A stretch of 64,000 bases of DNA from Actinomycetota bacterium (GTDB lineage Bacteria > Actinomycetota > Acidimicrobiia > Acidimicrobiales > Ilumatobacteraceae): NCBI GenBank assembly GCA_016213625.1, contig JACQZZ010000042.1, positions 1 to 64,000 of the forward strand. The letters are read 5' to 3'. The notes below the pieces were generated by a model. That model was not told where the DNA came from, did no database searches, and saw nothing but the letters and a program-made list of their open reading frames with translations. Made by a program: the position numbers and the translations under genes. This document shows, in pieces, positions 8,509 to 16,620 of the stretch (position 1 is its first letter; every line of letters starts with the position of its first letter).

Positions 8509-9524
8509 CCCGGCTGTCGCTCGACGACGTCGAGGCCCTCAGCCACCGGATGCTGACGGCCAGCGGCGCGTCGGCGCTGCAGGCCGGCGCCACCGCACGC
8601 AGCATTCGCGACGCGGAGGCCGACGGCATCCGCACGGTGGGGCTGAGCTATCTGCCCACGTACTGCGACCATGTCGCGTGCGGCAAGGTGCACGGCCAAG
8701 CCGTGCCCGAGGTCGCCCGTCCGCGCCCGGGCACGGTGGTGGTCGATGCCGGGCTCGGGTTCTGCCATCCGGCGTACGAGGCGGGTGAGTCCGCGCTGGT
8801 GGAGGTCACTCGCACCAACGGCGTGGGGTTGCTGGTGCTCACCCACTCGTACTCGGCAGGAGTGCTCGGGTGGTTCGTGGAGCGACTGGCACGTGAGGGT
8901 CTCGTGGCCATCATGTTCGCCAACTCGTCCGCACTGATGGCGCCGCATGGCGGTGCGCGGCCGTTCTTCGGTACCAACCCCATCGCATGGGCCGCGCCAC
9001 GTCACGCCGGCGACCCGGTGGTGGCCGACCTGTCCTCGTCGGCGGTCGCGTGGGTGAAGGTGAAGGCCGCTGCAGAGGCCGACGAGCCGATTCCGCTCGG
9101 GTGGGCGTTCGATGCGCACGGCGAACCCACCACCGACCCCCACGCCGCGCTGGCGGGTTCGATGGCACCCGCCGGAGGGCACAAGGGATCCGCGCTCGCA
9201 CTGCTGGTCGACGTGATGTCGGGCGGCGTCGCCGGGTCCAACTTCTCTCACGAGGCGGGCGCCTTCGGGGGCACCGCCGATGGTCCGCCCGATGTCGGCC
9301 AGGTGGTGTTGGCGATCGACTCCTCCGCCACGATGGGGCCGTCGTACGTCGATCGGCTGGAGCACGAGTTCGCTGCGCTCGTGGCCGAGCCGGGCGTCCG
9401 CCTGCCCGGTGACCGACGACTCGCGTCGAGAGCCGAGACGGCTCACCAGGGCGTGGACGTGCCCGACGAACTGCTGGCGGTGCTCGAGGAGTACGCCGAG
9501 CACGGGTCGCCTGCCCGTCGGTGA
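8505..9524 (+). CDS. Ldh_2-family (malate/L-lactate dehydrogenase type) oxidoreductase with altered active-site motif
   Basis: This 339-residue protein belongs to the NAD(P)-dependent Ldh_2 family (malate, sulfolactate and ureidoglycolate dehydrogenases, and imine reductases such as piperideine-2-carboxylate reductase). The family blocks NSSALMAPHGG and FFGTNPIAWAAP are clear. The N-terminal Ser-His pair normally seen as SHG before RLP is replaced: the segment reads IRTVGLSYLP, so Thr44-Val45 stand where Ser-His is expected. It starts at GTG overlapping the folD stop (GTGA). Co-transcription with C1 genes suggests a role in amine or hydroxyacid breakdown, but the substrate is unknown and the altered motif makes the assignment uncertain. 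Confidence 0.8.
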   Translation: MTRLSLDDVEALSHRMLTASGASALQAGATARSIRDAEADGIRTVGLSYLPTYCDHVACGKVHGQAVPEVARPRPGTVVVDAGLGFCHPAYEAGESALVEVTRTNGVGLLVLTHSYSAGVLGWFVERLAREGLVAIMFANSSALMAPHGGARPFFGTNPIAWAAPRHAGDPVVADLSSSAVAWVKVKAAAEADEPIPLGWAFDAHGEPTTDPHAALAGSMAPAGGHKGSALALLVDVMSGGVAGSNFSHEAGAFGGTADGPPDVGQVVLAIDSSATMGPSYVDRLEHEFAALVAEPGVRLPGDRRLASRAETAHQGVDVPDELLAVLEEYAEHGSPARR

Positions 9525-9531
9525 CGTTCGT

Positions 9532-9548
9532 GTTCCACTAGGCGGAAC
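9532..9548. promoter_or_regulatory. Palindromic operator GTTCC-N7-GGAAC upstream of the IclR gene
   Basis: GTTCCACTAGGCGGAAC is a perfect dyad fitting GTTCCRCNNNGYGGAAC, and a further outer T/A pair extends it by one bp each side. It is followed by TAGAAT (9557-9562) as a likely -10 and by GGAGGTGA ahead of the ATG at 9585. Its position fits autoregulation by the IclR protein. No second copy lies 18 bp away here, unlike the other two sites. Confidence 0.65.
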
Positions 9549-9584
9549 AGATGCCGTAGAATGGGACAAGGAGGTGACGACCCG

Positions 9585-10319
9585 ATGTCCACGGTGCAAT
9601 CCATCGACCGCGCGTTTTCGGTGCTGCGGTCACTGACCGCCGGTCCGGCCGGGGTCACCGACATCGCCGAACGGGTGCATCTGCCCAAGAGCACCGTCTC
9701 GCGGTTGCTGTCCACCCTGGAGGAACTGGGCGCGGTCGAGCAGGTGTCCGCGGGCGGCGAGTACCGCATCGGACTGGGCATGCTCGAGCTCGCGGCAGCG
9801 GCTCGGCCGGGGCGGTCGCTGGTGTCGGTCGCCCGTCCGCAGTTGGCCGAGTTGAACCGGTTCACCGGCGAGGCGGCAGGTGTGTCCATTCCCGACGGCA
9901 CCGAGATGCTCTATCTCGACCAGCTCACGCCCGACTCGGAGTTGCAGGTGCGCGACTGGACCGGGCACCGTATTCCCATGCATGCAGTGCCGTCGGGCCA
10001 CGTGGTGCTCGCCAACGATCGCGAGCTGCTGGATCGCGTGTTGGCCACGCCGCTGAAGCGGTTCACGCCTCACACCGTGGTGAAGGCAGCACCGCTGCGC
10101 GAGCGAATGAACATGGTGCGCGCCGAGGGGTACGCGTGGGCGTTCGAGGAGTTCGCCGACGGTATGAACTCCGTCGCGGCCGCCGTGCGCAACGACTCGG
10201 GTCGCGTCATCGCCGCTCTGCACGTGTACGGGCCCGCTTCACGGTTCCCCGGCACGAGCGACACGGCGGAGATCGGCGAGTTCGTGCTCGCGACCGCCCA
10301 GAAGATCCGCATCGACTGA
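9585..10319 (+). CDS. IclR-family transcriptional regulator
   Basis: This 244-residue protein has an N-terminal winged helix (about 1-65, with [20 protein letters not shown] as recognition region) and a C-terminal effector domain typical of IclR regulators, including the [11 protein letters not shown] segment. The ATG at 9585 is preferred to one 24 nt upstream because GGAGGTGA precedes it. It is followed after 20 bp by the choline-dehydrogenase-like gene. A dyad in its own promoter recurs upstream of formate-THF ligase and of the corrinoid operon, which makes it the likely regulator of the whole methylated-amine set. The effector is unknown. Confidence 0.93.
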   Translation: MSTVQSIDRAFSVLRSLTAGPAGVTDIAERVHLPKSTVSRLLSTLEELGAVEQVSAGGEYRIGLGMLELAAAARPGRSLVSVARPQLAELNRFTGEAAGVSIPDGTEMLYLDQLTPDSELQVRDWTGHRIPMHAVPSGHVVLANDRELLDRVLATPLKRFTPHTVVKAAPLRERMNMVRAEGYAWAFEEFADGMNSVAAAVRNDSGRVIAALHVYGPASRFPGTSDTAEIGEFVLATAQKIRID

Positions 10320-10339
10320 CAAGAAACGAAGGACCACCC

Positions 10340-11977
10340 GTGGAGCGTTACGACTACATCATCGTCGGTGGCGGATCCGCCGGTTCCGCGCTGGCGAATC
10401 GCCTCAGCGCCGATCCGGCGAATCGAGTGCTGGTGTTGGAAGCAGGTCGACCCGATTACCGCTGGGACGTGTTCATCCACATGCCGGCGGCGCTGATGTT
10501 CCCGATCGGGAGCCGGTTCTACGACTGGAAGTACGAGAGCGAGCCCGAGCCGTTCATGAACGGTCGCCGGGTGTATCACGCCCGCGGCAAGGTGCTCGGG
10601 GGGTCCAGCAGCATCAACGGCATGATCTTCCAGCGCGGCAACCCGATGGACTACGAACGGTGGGCCAAGGAGAAGGGCATGGAGACGTGGGACTACGCCC
10701 ACTGCCTGCCGTACTTCAAGAAGATGGAGAACTGCCTCGCCGGTGCCGACGAGTGGCGCGGCGGGAGCGGCCCGCTGAAACTCGAGCGTGGCGAGTCGGA
10801 GAACCCGCTCATCCCGGCGTTCCTGGAGGCCTGCCAGCAGGCCGGGTACCCGCTCACCGACGACGTGAACGGCTATCAGCAGGAGGGCTTCTCCCGCTTC
10901 GACCGCAACGTGTACCGGGGCCGACGGTTGAGCGCGGCCCGCGCGTACCTGCATCCGGTGATGAAGCGACCGAACCTCACGGTCCTCACGCGAGCGCTGG
11001 TGCACAAGGTGCTGCTCGACGGCAACGTCGCCACCGGCGTGCAGTACCAGGTGCGCGGCAAGGTGCACACCGCCTCGGCCCGCGAGGTGGTGCTGTGCGG
11101 TGGCGCGTTCAACACGCCGCAGCTGCTGCAGCTCAGCGGCATCGGCGATCGCGGGCACCTCGAAGCGCTCGGCATTCCGGTGGTGCACCACAACCCGGCG
11201 GTGGGCGAGCACATGCAGGACCACCTCGAGGTGTACGTGCAGTACATCTGCAAGGAACCCGTGTCGCTGCAGCCGAGCCTGAAGCTGTGGAAGCGTCCGT
11301 GGATCGGTTTCCAGTGGCTGTTCCGCAAGGGACCCGGGGCCAGCAACCACTTCGAGTCCGGCGGGTTCGCGCGCAGCAACGACGACGTCGAGTACCCGAA
11401 CCTGATGTTCCACTTCCTGCCCATCTCGGTGCGCTACGACGGCACGAAGTCCGAGCACGATCACGGGTACCAGGTGCACATCGGGCCGATGTACAGCAAC
11501 GCCGAGGGCTCGGTGAAGATCACCAGTACCGACCCGAAGAAGAAGCCCGCGCTGCGGTTCAACTACCTGAGCACCGACCAGGACCGCCGCGAGTGGGTGG
11601 AAGCGATTCGGGTGGCGCGCAACATCCTGTCGCAAAAGGCAATGGACCGGTTCAACGGGGGCGAGAGCTCGCCCGGCCCGTCGGTGGAGACCGACGAGCA
11701 GATCCTCGAGTGGGTCCGCAAAGACGGCGAGACCGCATTGCATCCGTCATGCACCGCGCGCATGGGTGCCGAGGAGGACGGCTGCGTGGTCGACCCGCTC
11801 ACGATGAAGGTGTGGGGCGTGGAAGGACTGCGCGTGTGCGATGCGTCGGCCATGCGCTACGTCACCAACGGCAACATCTACGCGCCGGTGATGATGATGG
11901 CCGAGAAGGCTGCCGACCTCATCCTCGGCAACACTCCCCTGGCCCCCGAGCCGACGCCGTTCTATCGGGCGAAGTGA
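10340..11977 (+). CDS. betA: GMC-family FAD oxidoreductase, choline-dehydrogenase-like
   Basis: This 545-residue glucose-methanol-choline flavoenzyme resembles BetA, which oxidises choline to betaine aldehyde. The FAD site GGGSAGS is at residues 8-14, the flavin-loop motif [13 protein letters not shown] near 85-97, and the catalytic pair is His468 (HPSCTARMG) and Asn510 (TNGN). The GTG start at 10340 fits the family N-terminus. No aldehyde dehydrogenase (BetB) is in the window, so the second step would need a gene elsewhere or the GMC enzyme itself. A different alcohol substrate is possible. It sits between the IclR gene and an MDR gene and probably shares their transcript. Confidence 0.88.
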   Translation: MERYDYIIVGGGSAGSALANRLSADPANRVLVLEAGRPDYRWDVFIHMPAALMFPIGSRFYDWKYESEPEPFMNGRRVYHARGKVLGGSSSINGMIFQRGNPMDYERWAKEKGMETWDYAHCLPYFKKMENCLAGADEWRGGSGPLKLERGESENPLIPAFLEACQQAGYPLTDDVNGYQQEGFSRFDRNVYRGRRLSAARAYLHPVMKRPNLTVLTRALVHKVLLDGNVATGVQYQVRGKVHTASAREVVLCGGAFNTPQLLQLSGIGDRGHLEALGIPVVHHNPAVGEHMQDHLEVYVQYICKEPVSLQPSLKLWKRPWIGFQWLFRKGPGASNHFESGGFARSNDDVEYPNLMFHFLPISVRYDGTKSEHDHGYQVHIGPMYSNAEGSVKITSTDPKKKPALRFNYLSTDQDRREWVEAIRVARNILSQKAMDRFNGGESSPGPSVETDEQILEWVRKDGETALHPSCTARMGAEEDGCVVDPLTMKVWGVEGLRVCDASAMRYVTNGNIYAPVMMMAEKAADLILGNTPLAPEPTPFYRAK

Positions 11978-11985
11978 GTGCGTCG

Positions 11986-12987
11986 ATGCGCGCGGTGCTG
12001 CTGACGGGGCACGGCGGCCACGAGTGTCTCGACGTACGCGACGACGTGGCGGTGCCGGCGATTGGCGATGGCGACGTACTGGTGCGCGTGGCCGCCGCTG
12101 CCGTGAACAACACCGACGTGAACACACGTGTGGGGTGGTACTCGGGTGGCGGGTGGACGGGTTCGTTCGAGTTTCCTCGCATCCAGGGGATCGACGCGTG
12201 TGGGTACGTTGCGGCGGTGGGTGCCGGTGTCTCAGCGGCACGAATCGGTGAGCGAGTGTTGGTCGAGCCCTGTTGGCGCGAGCAGGGAGCGCCGTTGTCG
12301 TCAGCCCGGTTCTTCGGCAGCGAGGTCGATGGCGCGTTCGCCGAGTTCGCCGTCTTGCCGTCGCGGCATGCGCATGCCATCCGTTCGACACTTTCCGACG
12401 TGGAGCTGGCGTCGTTCCCCTGTTCGTACTCGACCGCCGAGAACATGTTGTGCCGCAGCGATGTGCAGCATGGCGATCGTGTGCTCGTCACGGGCGCGTC
12501 GGGTGGGGTCGGTTCGGCGTCGGTGCAGCTGGCTGCGGCACGCGGCGCCGTGGTGCACGCGGTCGCTGCGGCGTCGAAGCACGACGAGGTCGCCGCGCTG
12601 GGTGCAGCTCGCTGCATCGATCGGAGCGCTTCGTTGGTCGACGAGTGCGGGGTCGACTCGTACGACGTGGTGATCGATGTGGTGGGCGGCGAGTCATGGC
12701 CCGCACTGTTGGCGGTGTTGCGGCCCGGCGGCCGCTACGCGGTTGCGGGCGCCATCGCGGGGCCGATCGTGTCGCTCGACCTGCGCACGCTGTACCTGAA
12801 GGACCAACGCCTCCTCGGGTGCACCGTGCTCGACGACGGAGTGTTCGCCTCGCTGGTGCAGCGCATCGAGGGCGGCCAGGTGCGCCCGGCAGTGGCGGCG
12901 ACGTTCCCGCTGGAGCGCATCGTCGACGCGCAGGAGCTGTTCCTGGCGAAGACGCACGTCGGAAAGATCGTGCTCACGGTCGGCTGA
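11986..12987 (+). CDS. Zinc-independent MDR (quinone oxidoreductase-like) dehydrogenase
   Basis: This medium-chain dehydrogenase/reductase of 333 residues has a GroES-like N-terminal half and an NADPH-binding half with GASGGVGSASVQLA. The usual structural and catalytic zinc cysteines are absent, so it is closer to quinone oxidoreductases than to zinc alcohol dehydrogenases. The ATG at 11986 gives the normal family N-terminus (MRAVLLTGHGG). An in-frame GTG at 11974 that overlaps the previous stop is an alternative, since such overlaps are common here. The substrate cannot be told; it may handle a carbonyl arising from the GMC enzyme. Confidence 0.85.
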   Translation: MRAVLLTGHGGHECLDVRDDVAVPAIGDGDVLVRVAAAAVNNTDVNTRVGWYSGGGWTGSFEFPRIQGIDACGYVAAVGAGVSAARIGERVLVEPCWREQGAPLSSARFFGSEVDGAFAEFAVLPSRHAHAIRSTLSDVELASFPCSYSTAENMLCRSDVQHGDRVLVTGASGGVGSASVQLAAARGAVVHAVAAASKHDEVAALGAARCIDRSASLVDECGVDSYDVVIDVVGGESWPALLAVLRPGGRYAVAGAIAGPIVSLDLRTLYLKDQRLLGCTVLDDGVFASLVQRIEGGQVRPAVAATFPLERIVDAQELFLAKTHVGKIVLTVG

Positions 12988-13000
12988 TACGTTGCGGCGC

Positions 13001-13402
13001 ATGTCGCTCGAACTGATCCCGCTCTGCACCGCCACTGTGTCGCTCGCACCCACCATCACGGTGTCCTCCTCGCTGGTGATCGGCGAGGTCACCGGCATGG
13101 AGGTGAAGGGCGACCGCATCAGCGCCCACCAGAAGGGTCACGCGGCAGCCGACTGGCTGAAGGTGTCGCCCGACGGCTACGGCACGCTCGACGTGAAGGT
13201 CACGCTCGAGACCGACGACGGCGCCATCATTCACGCCACCTACAGCGGCCGCCTGCAGTTCGACACGATGGCGGTGTACGCGACGCCGCTGTTCCACACC
13301 GGCGACGAGCGGTACGCATGGATGAACCGCATCCAGGGCGTCGCCAAGGGCACCTTCCAGCCCGACGGCACGTTGGTGTACGAGATGTTCGAACTCCGCT
13401 GA
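13001..13402 (+). CDS. DUF3237-family protein
   Basis: This 133-residue protein has the features of DUF3237: predicted beta-barrel strands and the segment GDRISAHQKGHAAADWLKVSPDGYGTLDVK. The biochemical role of the family is not established. The ATG at 13001 is used; a TTG three codons upstream is less likely. It follows the MDR gene by 13 bp on the same strand, so it is probably the last gene of the run that begins at the IclR gene. Confidence 0.82.
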   Translation: MSLELIPLCTATVSLAPTITVSSSLVIGEVTGMEVKGDRISAHQKGHAAADWLKVSPDGYGTLDVKVTLETDDGAIIHATYSGRLQFDTMAVYATPLFHTGDERYAWMNRIQGVAKGTFQPDGTLVYEMFELR

Positions 13403-13606
13403 CCGGGCCGCGAGTGGGTCGACCCTGATCGACCACTGTTGAACACGTCGATGGCGACTGCACTGATGACCTGGGTTGCGAGCATCATGCGCTGAGGATG
13501 CCCGCATTGGACAGCGTTGTCCACCGCCCGACCTTCGTTTCTGGGGTGTCGGCCACCTACGCCGAGCAGCGGTTGGTTCGCCGCAGCGGAGACACCAGAA
13601 CCAGCG
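13403..13606. other. Convergent intergenic region, possible terminator structures
   Basis: I see no gene in these 204 bp between two converging genes. A short hairpin TGGACA-GCGT-TGTCCA occurs at 13508-13523, and TTCTGGGGTGTC (13539-13550) can pair with GACACCAGAA (13591-13600) with a 2-nt bulge. Neither is followed by a T-run, so termination is only a guess. Confidence 0.35.
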
Positions 13607-14149
13607 TCAATGGAAGTAGCTCGCGCAGTCGTTGATGACCACCGAGAGCTGCTCGTTCTCTCCGCCGGTGAATGCTGCCAGCGCAACGTCGATCAACCGG
13701 CGATCCTTTGCGTCCTTCGAGGGGCTCCAGCTGTGGAACTCGACCACTTGGTGCTCGAGTCGATGCCGAATCATGATGCCGATTCCATCAAGGCCATTCG
13801 CCCGCGAGTCCGGTCGCGCGGAGCCAGCGGCGCGCCAGAGTCGACGAGCGAGTCGCCTTGTCAATTCCTGCTCGACGCGGATCAACTGCCGGTCAGGCGC
13901 GCCCTGGCCGGATGGCCAGTGACCTGGATGTTCCGTGGACAAGTCCCACATCGCGAGGTTGCACTGTGCAGTCTGTGCCTGGAGCCGGCAACTCGACCCG
14001 TCATCGACAGCAGTGATCACCAGTTCGGCATGAAACGACGGCATCAGGACGATCTGGAGCCAACGCCCGACCCTGGGTGGAAGCCACTGTGCTCCAACCC
14101 CCTCGACCGAGCGGCGCGCCTCCGCAGTGAGGAGCTCGTCAAGGCTCAT
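13607..14149 (-). CDS. Hypothetical protein
   Basis: I do not recognise this 180-residue protein. It is soluble, with no signal peptide or membrane segment, and is rich in Arg, Trp and acidic residues; the C-terminal part (EFHSWSPSKDAKDRRLIDVA) looks like a folded alpha/beta domain. The ATG at 14149 is chosen because the longer frame upstream is low-complexity. Its start overlaps the end of a small upstream reading frame. Codon use is less strongly biased than in neighbouring metabolic genes. It could be a recently acquired or fast-evolving accessory gene. Confidence 0.5.
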   Translation of the reverse strand: MSLDELLTAEARRSVEGVGAQWLPPRVGRWLQIVLMPSFHAELVITAVDDGSSCRLQAQTAQCNLAMWDLSTEHPGHWPSGQGAPDRQLIRVEQELTRRLARRLWRAAGSARPDSRANGLDGIGIMIRHRLEHQVVEFHSWSPSKDAKDRRLIDVALAAFTGGENEQLSVVINDCASYFH

Positions 14150-14321
14150 GTCCGCTCCCTCGCTTCCTCGCTCGTCCCCCTCCGTGCCGTCGTCTTGGTA
14201 TTGCCGCAACGAGCTCGCCAGTCGTGCTTGGCCACAGTGCGTCGACGAAGCTGCGGACATCCGGCCACCGCAGCAGCTCGTCGTTGCCGCGCCAGTAGCC
14301 GATCAGACGCAGGGCCGGCAC
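14139..14321 (-). CDS. Small, possibly truncated LIGYW-type hypothetical protein
   Basis: This 60-codon frame starting at GTG 14321 encodes LRLIGYW, then WPDVRSFVD. It resembles, from memory, the N-terminus of small actinobacterial hypothetical proteins that continue with a cysteine-containing block. Here the frame instead runs into basic low-complexity sequence and stops, overlapping the next gene by 11 nt. It may be a truncated or frameshifted remnant. The start is uncertain because several GTG codons are available. Confidence 0.35.
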   Translation of the reverse strand: MPALRLIGYWRGNDELLRWPDVRSFVDALWPSTTGELVAAIPRRRHGGGRARKRGSGHEP

Positions 14322-14438
14322 GGACACAGACTGCCCTGACTCGGCGCTCGAGCGCAAGGTTCGTTCGGCTCGCCGAGGCAAGCGTTCGCCGGCATTGCAC
14401 ATCGGCGCCCACAGTCACCAGAAATCTGTTCCGATGGG

Positions 14439-14467
14439 TTGACAATCGAACGTGTGTTCGATATGGT
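14439..14467 (+). promoter_or_regulatory. Promoter with embedded LexA/SOS box for the DUF222-HNH gene
   Basis: TTGACA (14439-14444), a 17-nt spacer and TATGGT (14462-14467) form a near-consensus promoter. Its transcript would begin at about 14475, the ATG itself, implying a leaderless mRNA. The spacer is occupied by ATCGAAC-GTGT-GTTCGAT (14445-14462), which contains a perfect match to the mycobacterial-type SOS box TCGAAC-N4-GTTCGA. Repression by LexA and induction by DNA damage follow from established knowledge of this box. Confidence 0.85.
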
Positions 14468-14474
14468 TCTGGGT

Positions 14475-15737
14475 ATGAGTTCCGCCGTCCACGACTTCAC
14501 GTTCGCCGCCGAGGCGGCAGTGGCGGCGGGCCGGGCACTCCTTCCCGACGCCACCGACCATCGTCGGCTGCGCACTTCCATCCATGCGGTGCATGCGCTG
14601 GCCGAACGGATGAAGGTCATCGAGGCCGAGTTGCTCGCCGCGGCCGAGGCTCGCGAAGCATGGGTCGGCACCGGGGCGCGCAACATGGCCGACTGGCTCG
14701 CGGGCACCACCAACTCCCGCTACGGCGACGCCAAGCGCAAGGCGAAGCTCGGTTCGGCACTCAGCAAGAACCAGAAGCTGAAGGACGCGGTCGATGCGGG
14801 CGAGGTCTCCCCCGATGTGGCGGAGCAACTCGCCGACACCATCAACGAACCGCCGGCGGGCGCCAACGACGGTCATCTCGACGAACTGGTCGATGCGTGC
14901 AAGGGCGCGTCACCGAAGGACGCTCGCGATGCCGCCAACCTGTTCAGCTCCACCTTCGCTGCCGAGACCGAGGAGGAAGCTGCCGAACGGCGCCACCAGG
15001 CCCGGTCGCTCACGTTCGGTCCCGAGCACGACGGCATGATCCCGGTGAAGGGCGTGTTGCCGGCGGCGAGCGCCGACCAGCTGAAGAAGAGCCTGCTGCA
15101 CGCCGGCAATCCGTACGACGGCGACACGCGCACCGTCGAGCAGCGCCTCGCCGACGGGCTCACCAATCTGGCCACCGCCTACGCCAAGGGCGAGGTCACC
15201 GGCGGTCGCGCCGCTCCGCAGATGCTCATCACCATGACCGACGCCGCCCGTCTCGGTCACTCCAACGAGCCCGCGGTCACCGATCTCGGTACCCGCGTGC
15301 CCGCGTGCGAGGCGCGTCGACTGGCCGAGTTGGCCGAGATCCGGCGCGTGGTGATGACTGGCTCAGAGGTACTCGATCTCGGGCGCTCCTACCGCTACGC
15401 ATCGGCGCAGCAGTACCTCGCGCTCGTCGCCCGCGACGGCGGCTGCATCTGGCCCGGATGCACTGCCCCGGCGGCATGGTGCGATGCCGACCACATCCAC
15501 GAATGGGAGCACGGAGGACCGACCGACCTCGACCTGCTGGCCTTGCTCTGTCCTCACCATCACCGCGAGCGGCACCGCCCCGGCGTGTGGATCGAGGGCG
15601 ACGCATCCACGTGGACGCTGCACCTCGCCGACGGCACGGTGTTGCACCGCTCCCCCATCCGGCGACCCGACCAGGCACCGCTGTTCGGCGACCAGTGGGC
15701 GCATCCACCGGAGCGACACGCGTCGGCGGCGGCCTGA
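14475..15737 (+). CDS. DUF222 / HNH endonuclease domain protein (13E12 repeat family)
   Basis: This 420-residue protein combines an N-terminal DUF222 region with a C-terminal HNH nuclease domain (about residues 320-375). The HNH part shows CIWPGC, then CDADHIHEWEHGG and CPHHH, giving the Cys/His metal ligands and the catalytic His. Members are multicopy in many Actinobacteria (13E12 repeat proteins of mycobacteria), and their cellular role is not established. The start at 14475 coincides with the predicted transcript start of a promoter containing a perfect LexA box, so expression should rise with DNA damage. The gene faces a short convergent region and stands alone. Confidence 0.92.
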   Translation: MSSAVHDFTFAAEAAVAAGRALLPDATDHRRLRTSIHAVHALAERMKVIEAELLAAAEAREAWVGTGARNMADWLAGTTNSRYGDAKRKAKLGSALSKNQKLKDAVDAGEVSPDVAEQLADTINEPPAGANDGHLDELVDACKGASPKDARDAANLFSSTFAAETEEEAAERRHQARSLTFGPEHDGMIPVKGVLPAASADQLKKSLLHAGNPYDGDTRTVEQRLADGLTNLATAYAKGEVTGGRAAPQMLITMTDAARLGHSNEPAVTDLGTRVPACEARRLAELAEIRRVVMTGSEVLDLGRSYRYASAQQYLALVARDGGCIWPGCTAPAAWCDADHIHEWEHGGPTDLDLLALLCPHHHRERHRPGVWIEGDASTWTLHLADGTVLHRSPIRRPDQAPLFGDQWAHPPERHASAAA

Positions 15738-15794
15738 CGCTGCGCCCCTGGCACGTGGCCACGGGCACGACAACCGAGCGAAACGAACACGCCC

Positions 15795-15810
15795 CGTGCG
15801 ACCTCGCACG
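15795..15810. terminator. Possible bidirectional terminator hairpin
   Basis: CGTGCG-ACCT-CGCACG forms a 6-bp stem with a 4-nt loop between the converging HNH and aldolase genes. There is no U-tract, so this is a weak call. Confidence 0.3.
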
Positions 15811-15894
15811 TCCGGGCGCTGTGGCGCGTTCGGGCGCTGCCGAACGTTCAGGGCCAGCAGGCGCGGTCGGTCGCGGCCGGCCGCGCCGTCGCGC

Positions 15895-16620
15895 TCAGTC
15901 GCGGTAGCCGGGTTCTTCCTCGTCGAGGATCTCGAGCAGGGCGCGGAAGTGCAGATCCGGACCCTCGGGGTACTCCAGCCATTGGCGGCAGGTGAGTTCG
16001 GCGATGTCGTCGGGGATCAGCTGCAGGGGCCGGCCGGTGCTCAGCGCGTACACGTGCAGTTGGGCCACACGCTCCAGGTAGTACAGCTCGTCGAACGCCT
16101 CGGCCACGGTCTGGCCGACCACCATCACCCCGTGGTTGCCGAGAAACACGGTGCTCACCCCGTCGGCGAGCATCGCTGCCAGGCGCGGGCCTTCACGGTC
16201 GTCGAGGAACATGCCGCTGAAGTGTCGGTCGTAGGCGACGCGGCGGAAGAAGCGACACGAGCTCTGGTCGAGCATCTGCAGTTCGAACCCGTCGAGACAT
16301 GCCAGCGACGTGGCGTACGGCATGTGCGTGTGCAGGATGACCCGCGCGTGCGGCACCAGGCGGTGCAGGTGCGCGTGCAGGAACCACGCCGTGGGGTCGG
16401 CGTCGGGATGCGCCGCACCGCCGGCCGTCGACGCATCGAGCGACAACAACGAACTCGCGGTGATGCGCGAGAAATGGGCTCCACGAGCGTTCAACAGGAA
16501 CTGGGTGTCGCTGCCCGGCAGCAACGCGCTGAAGTGATTGGCCACGCCCTCGTGCAAGCCGAGGCGCGCGGTCCAGCGGAACGCAGCCGCGAGATGGCGG
16601 CGCTGTTCCGCTTCGTTCAC
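15895..16620 (-). CDS. Class II aldolase/adducin-family protein
   Basis: This 241-residue protein of the class II aldolase family (fuculose-phosphate aldolase, ribulose-phosphate epimerase, OtnC-type decarboxylase) shows zinc-ligand histidines in VILHTHMPYAT and a third in FLGNHGVMVVG. It starts at GTG 16620, overlapping the TGA of the dehydrogenase gene upstream, so the two are translationally coupled. The same pairing of aldolase and 3-hydroxyisobutyrate-type dehydrogenase occurs in tetronate/threonate catabolism (OtnC with LtnD), but the kinase of that pathway is missing here. The substrate is therefore unresolved. Confidence 0.88.
   Translation of the reverse strand: MNEAEQRRHLAAAFRWTARLGLHEGVANHFSALLPGSDTQFLLNARGAHFSRITASSLLSLDASTAGGAAHPDADPTAWFLHAHLHRLVPHARVILHTHMPYATSLACLDGFELQMLDQSSCRFFRRVAYDRHFSGMFLDDREGPRLAAMLADGVSTVFLGNHGVMVVGQTVAEAFDELYYLERVAQLHVYALSTGRPLQLIPDDIAELTCRQWLEYPEGPDLHFRALLEILDEEEPGYRD

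Noticed and set aside
10660-11985. Long in-frame extension upstream of the MDR gene
   Set aside because: It overlaps the GMC oxidoreductase fully in another frame and has shadow-type composition; family length supports a start at 11986 or 11974.
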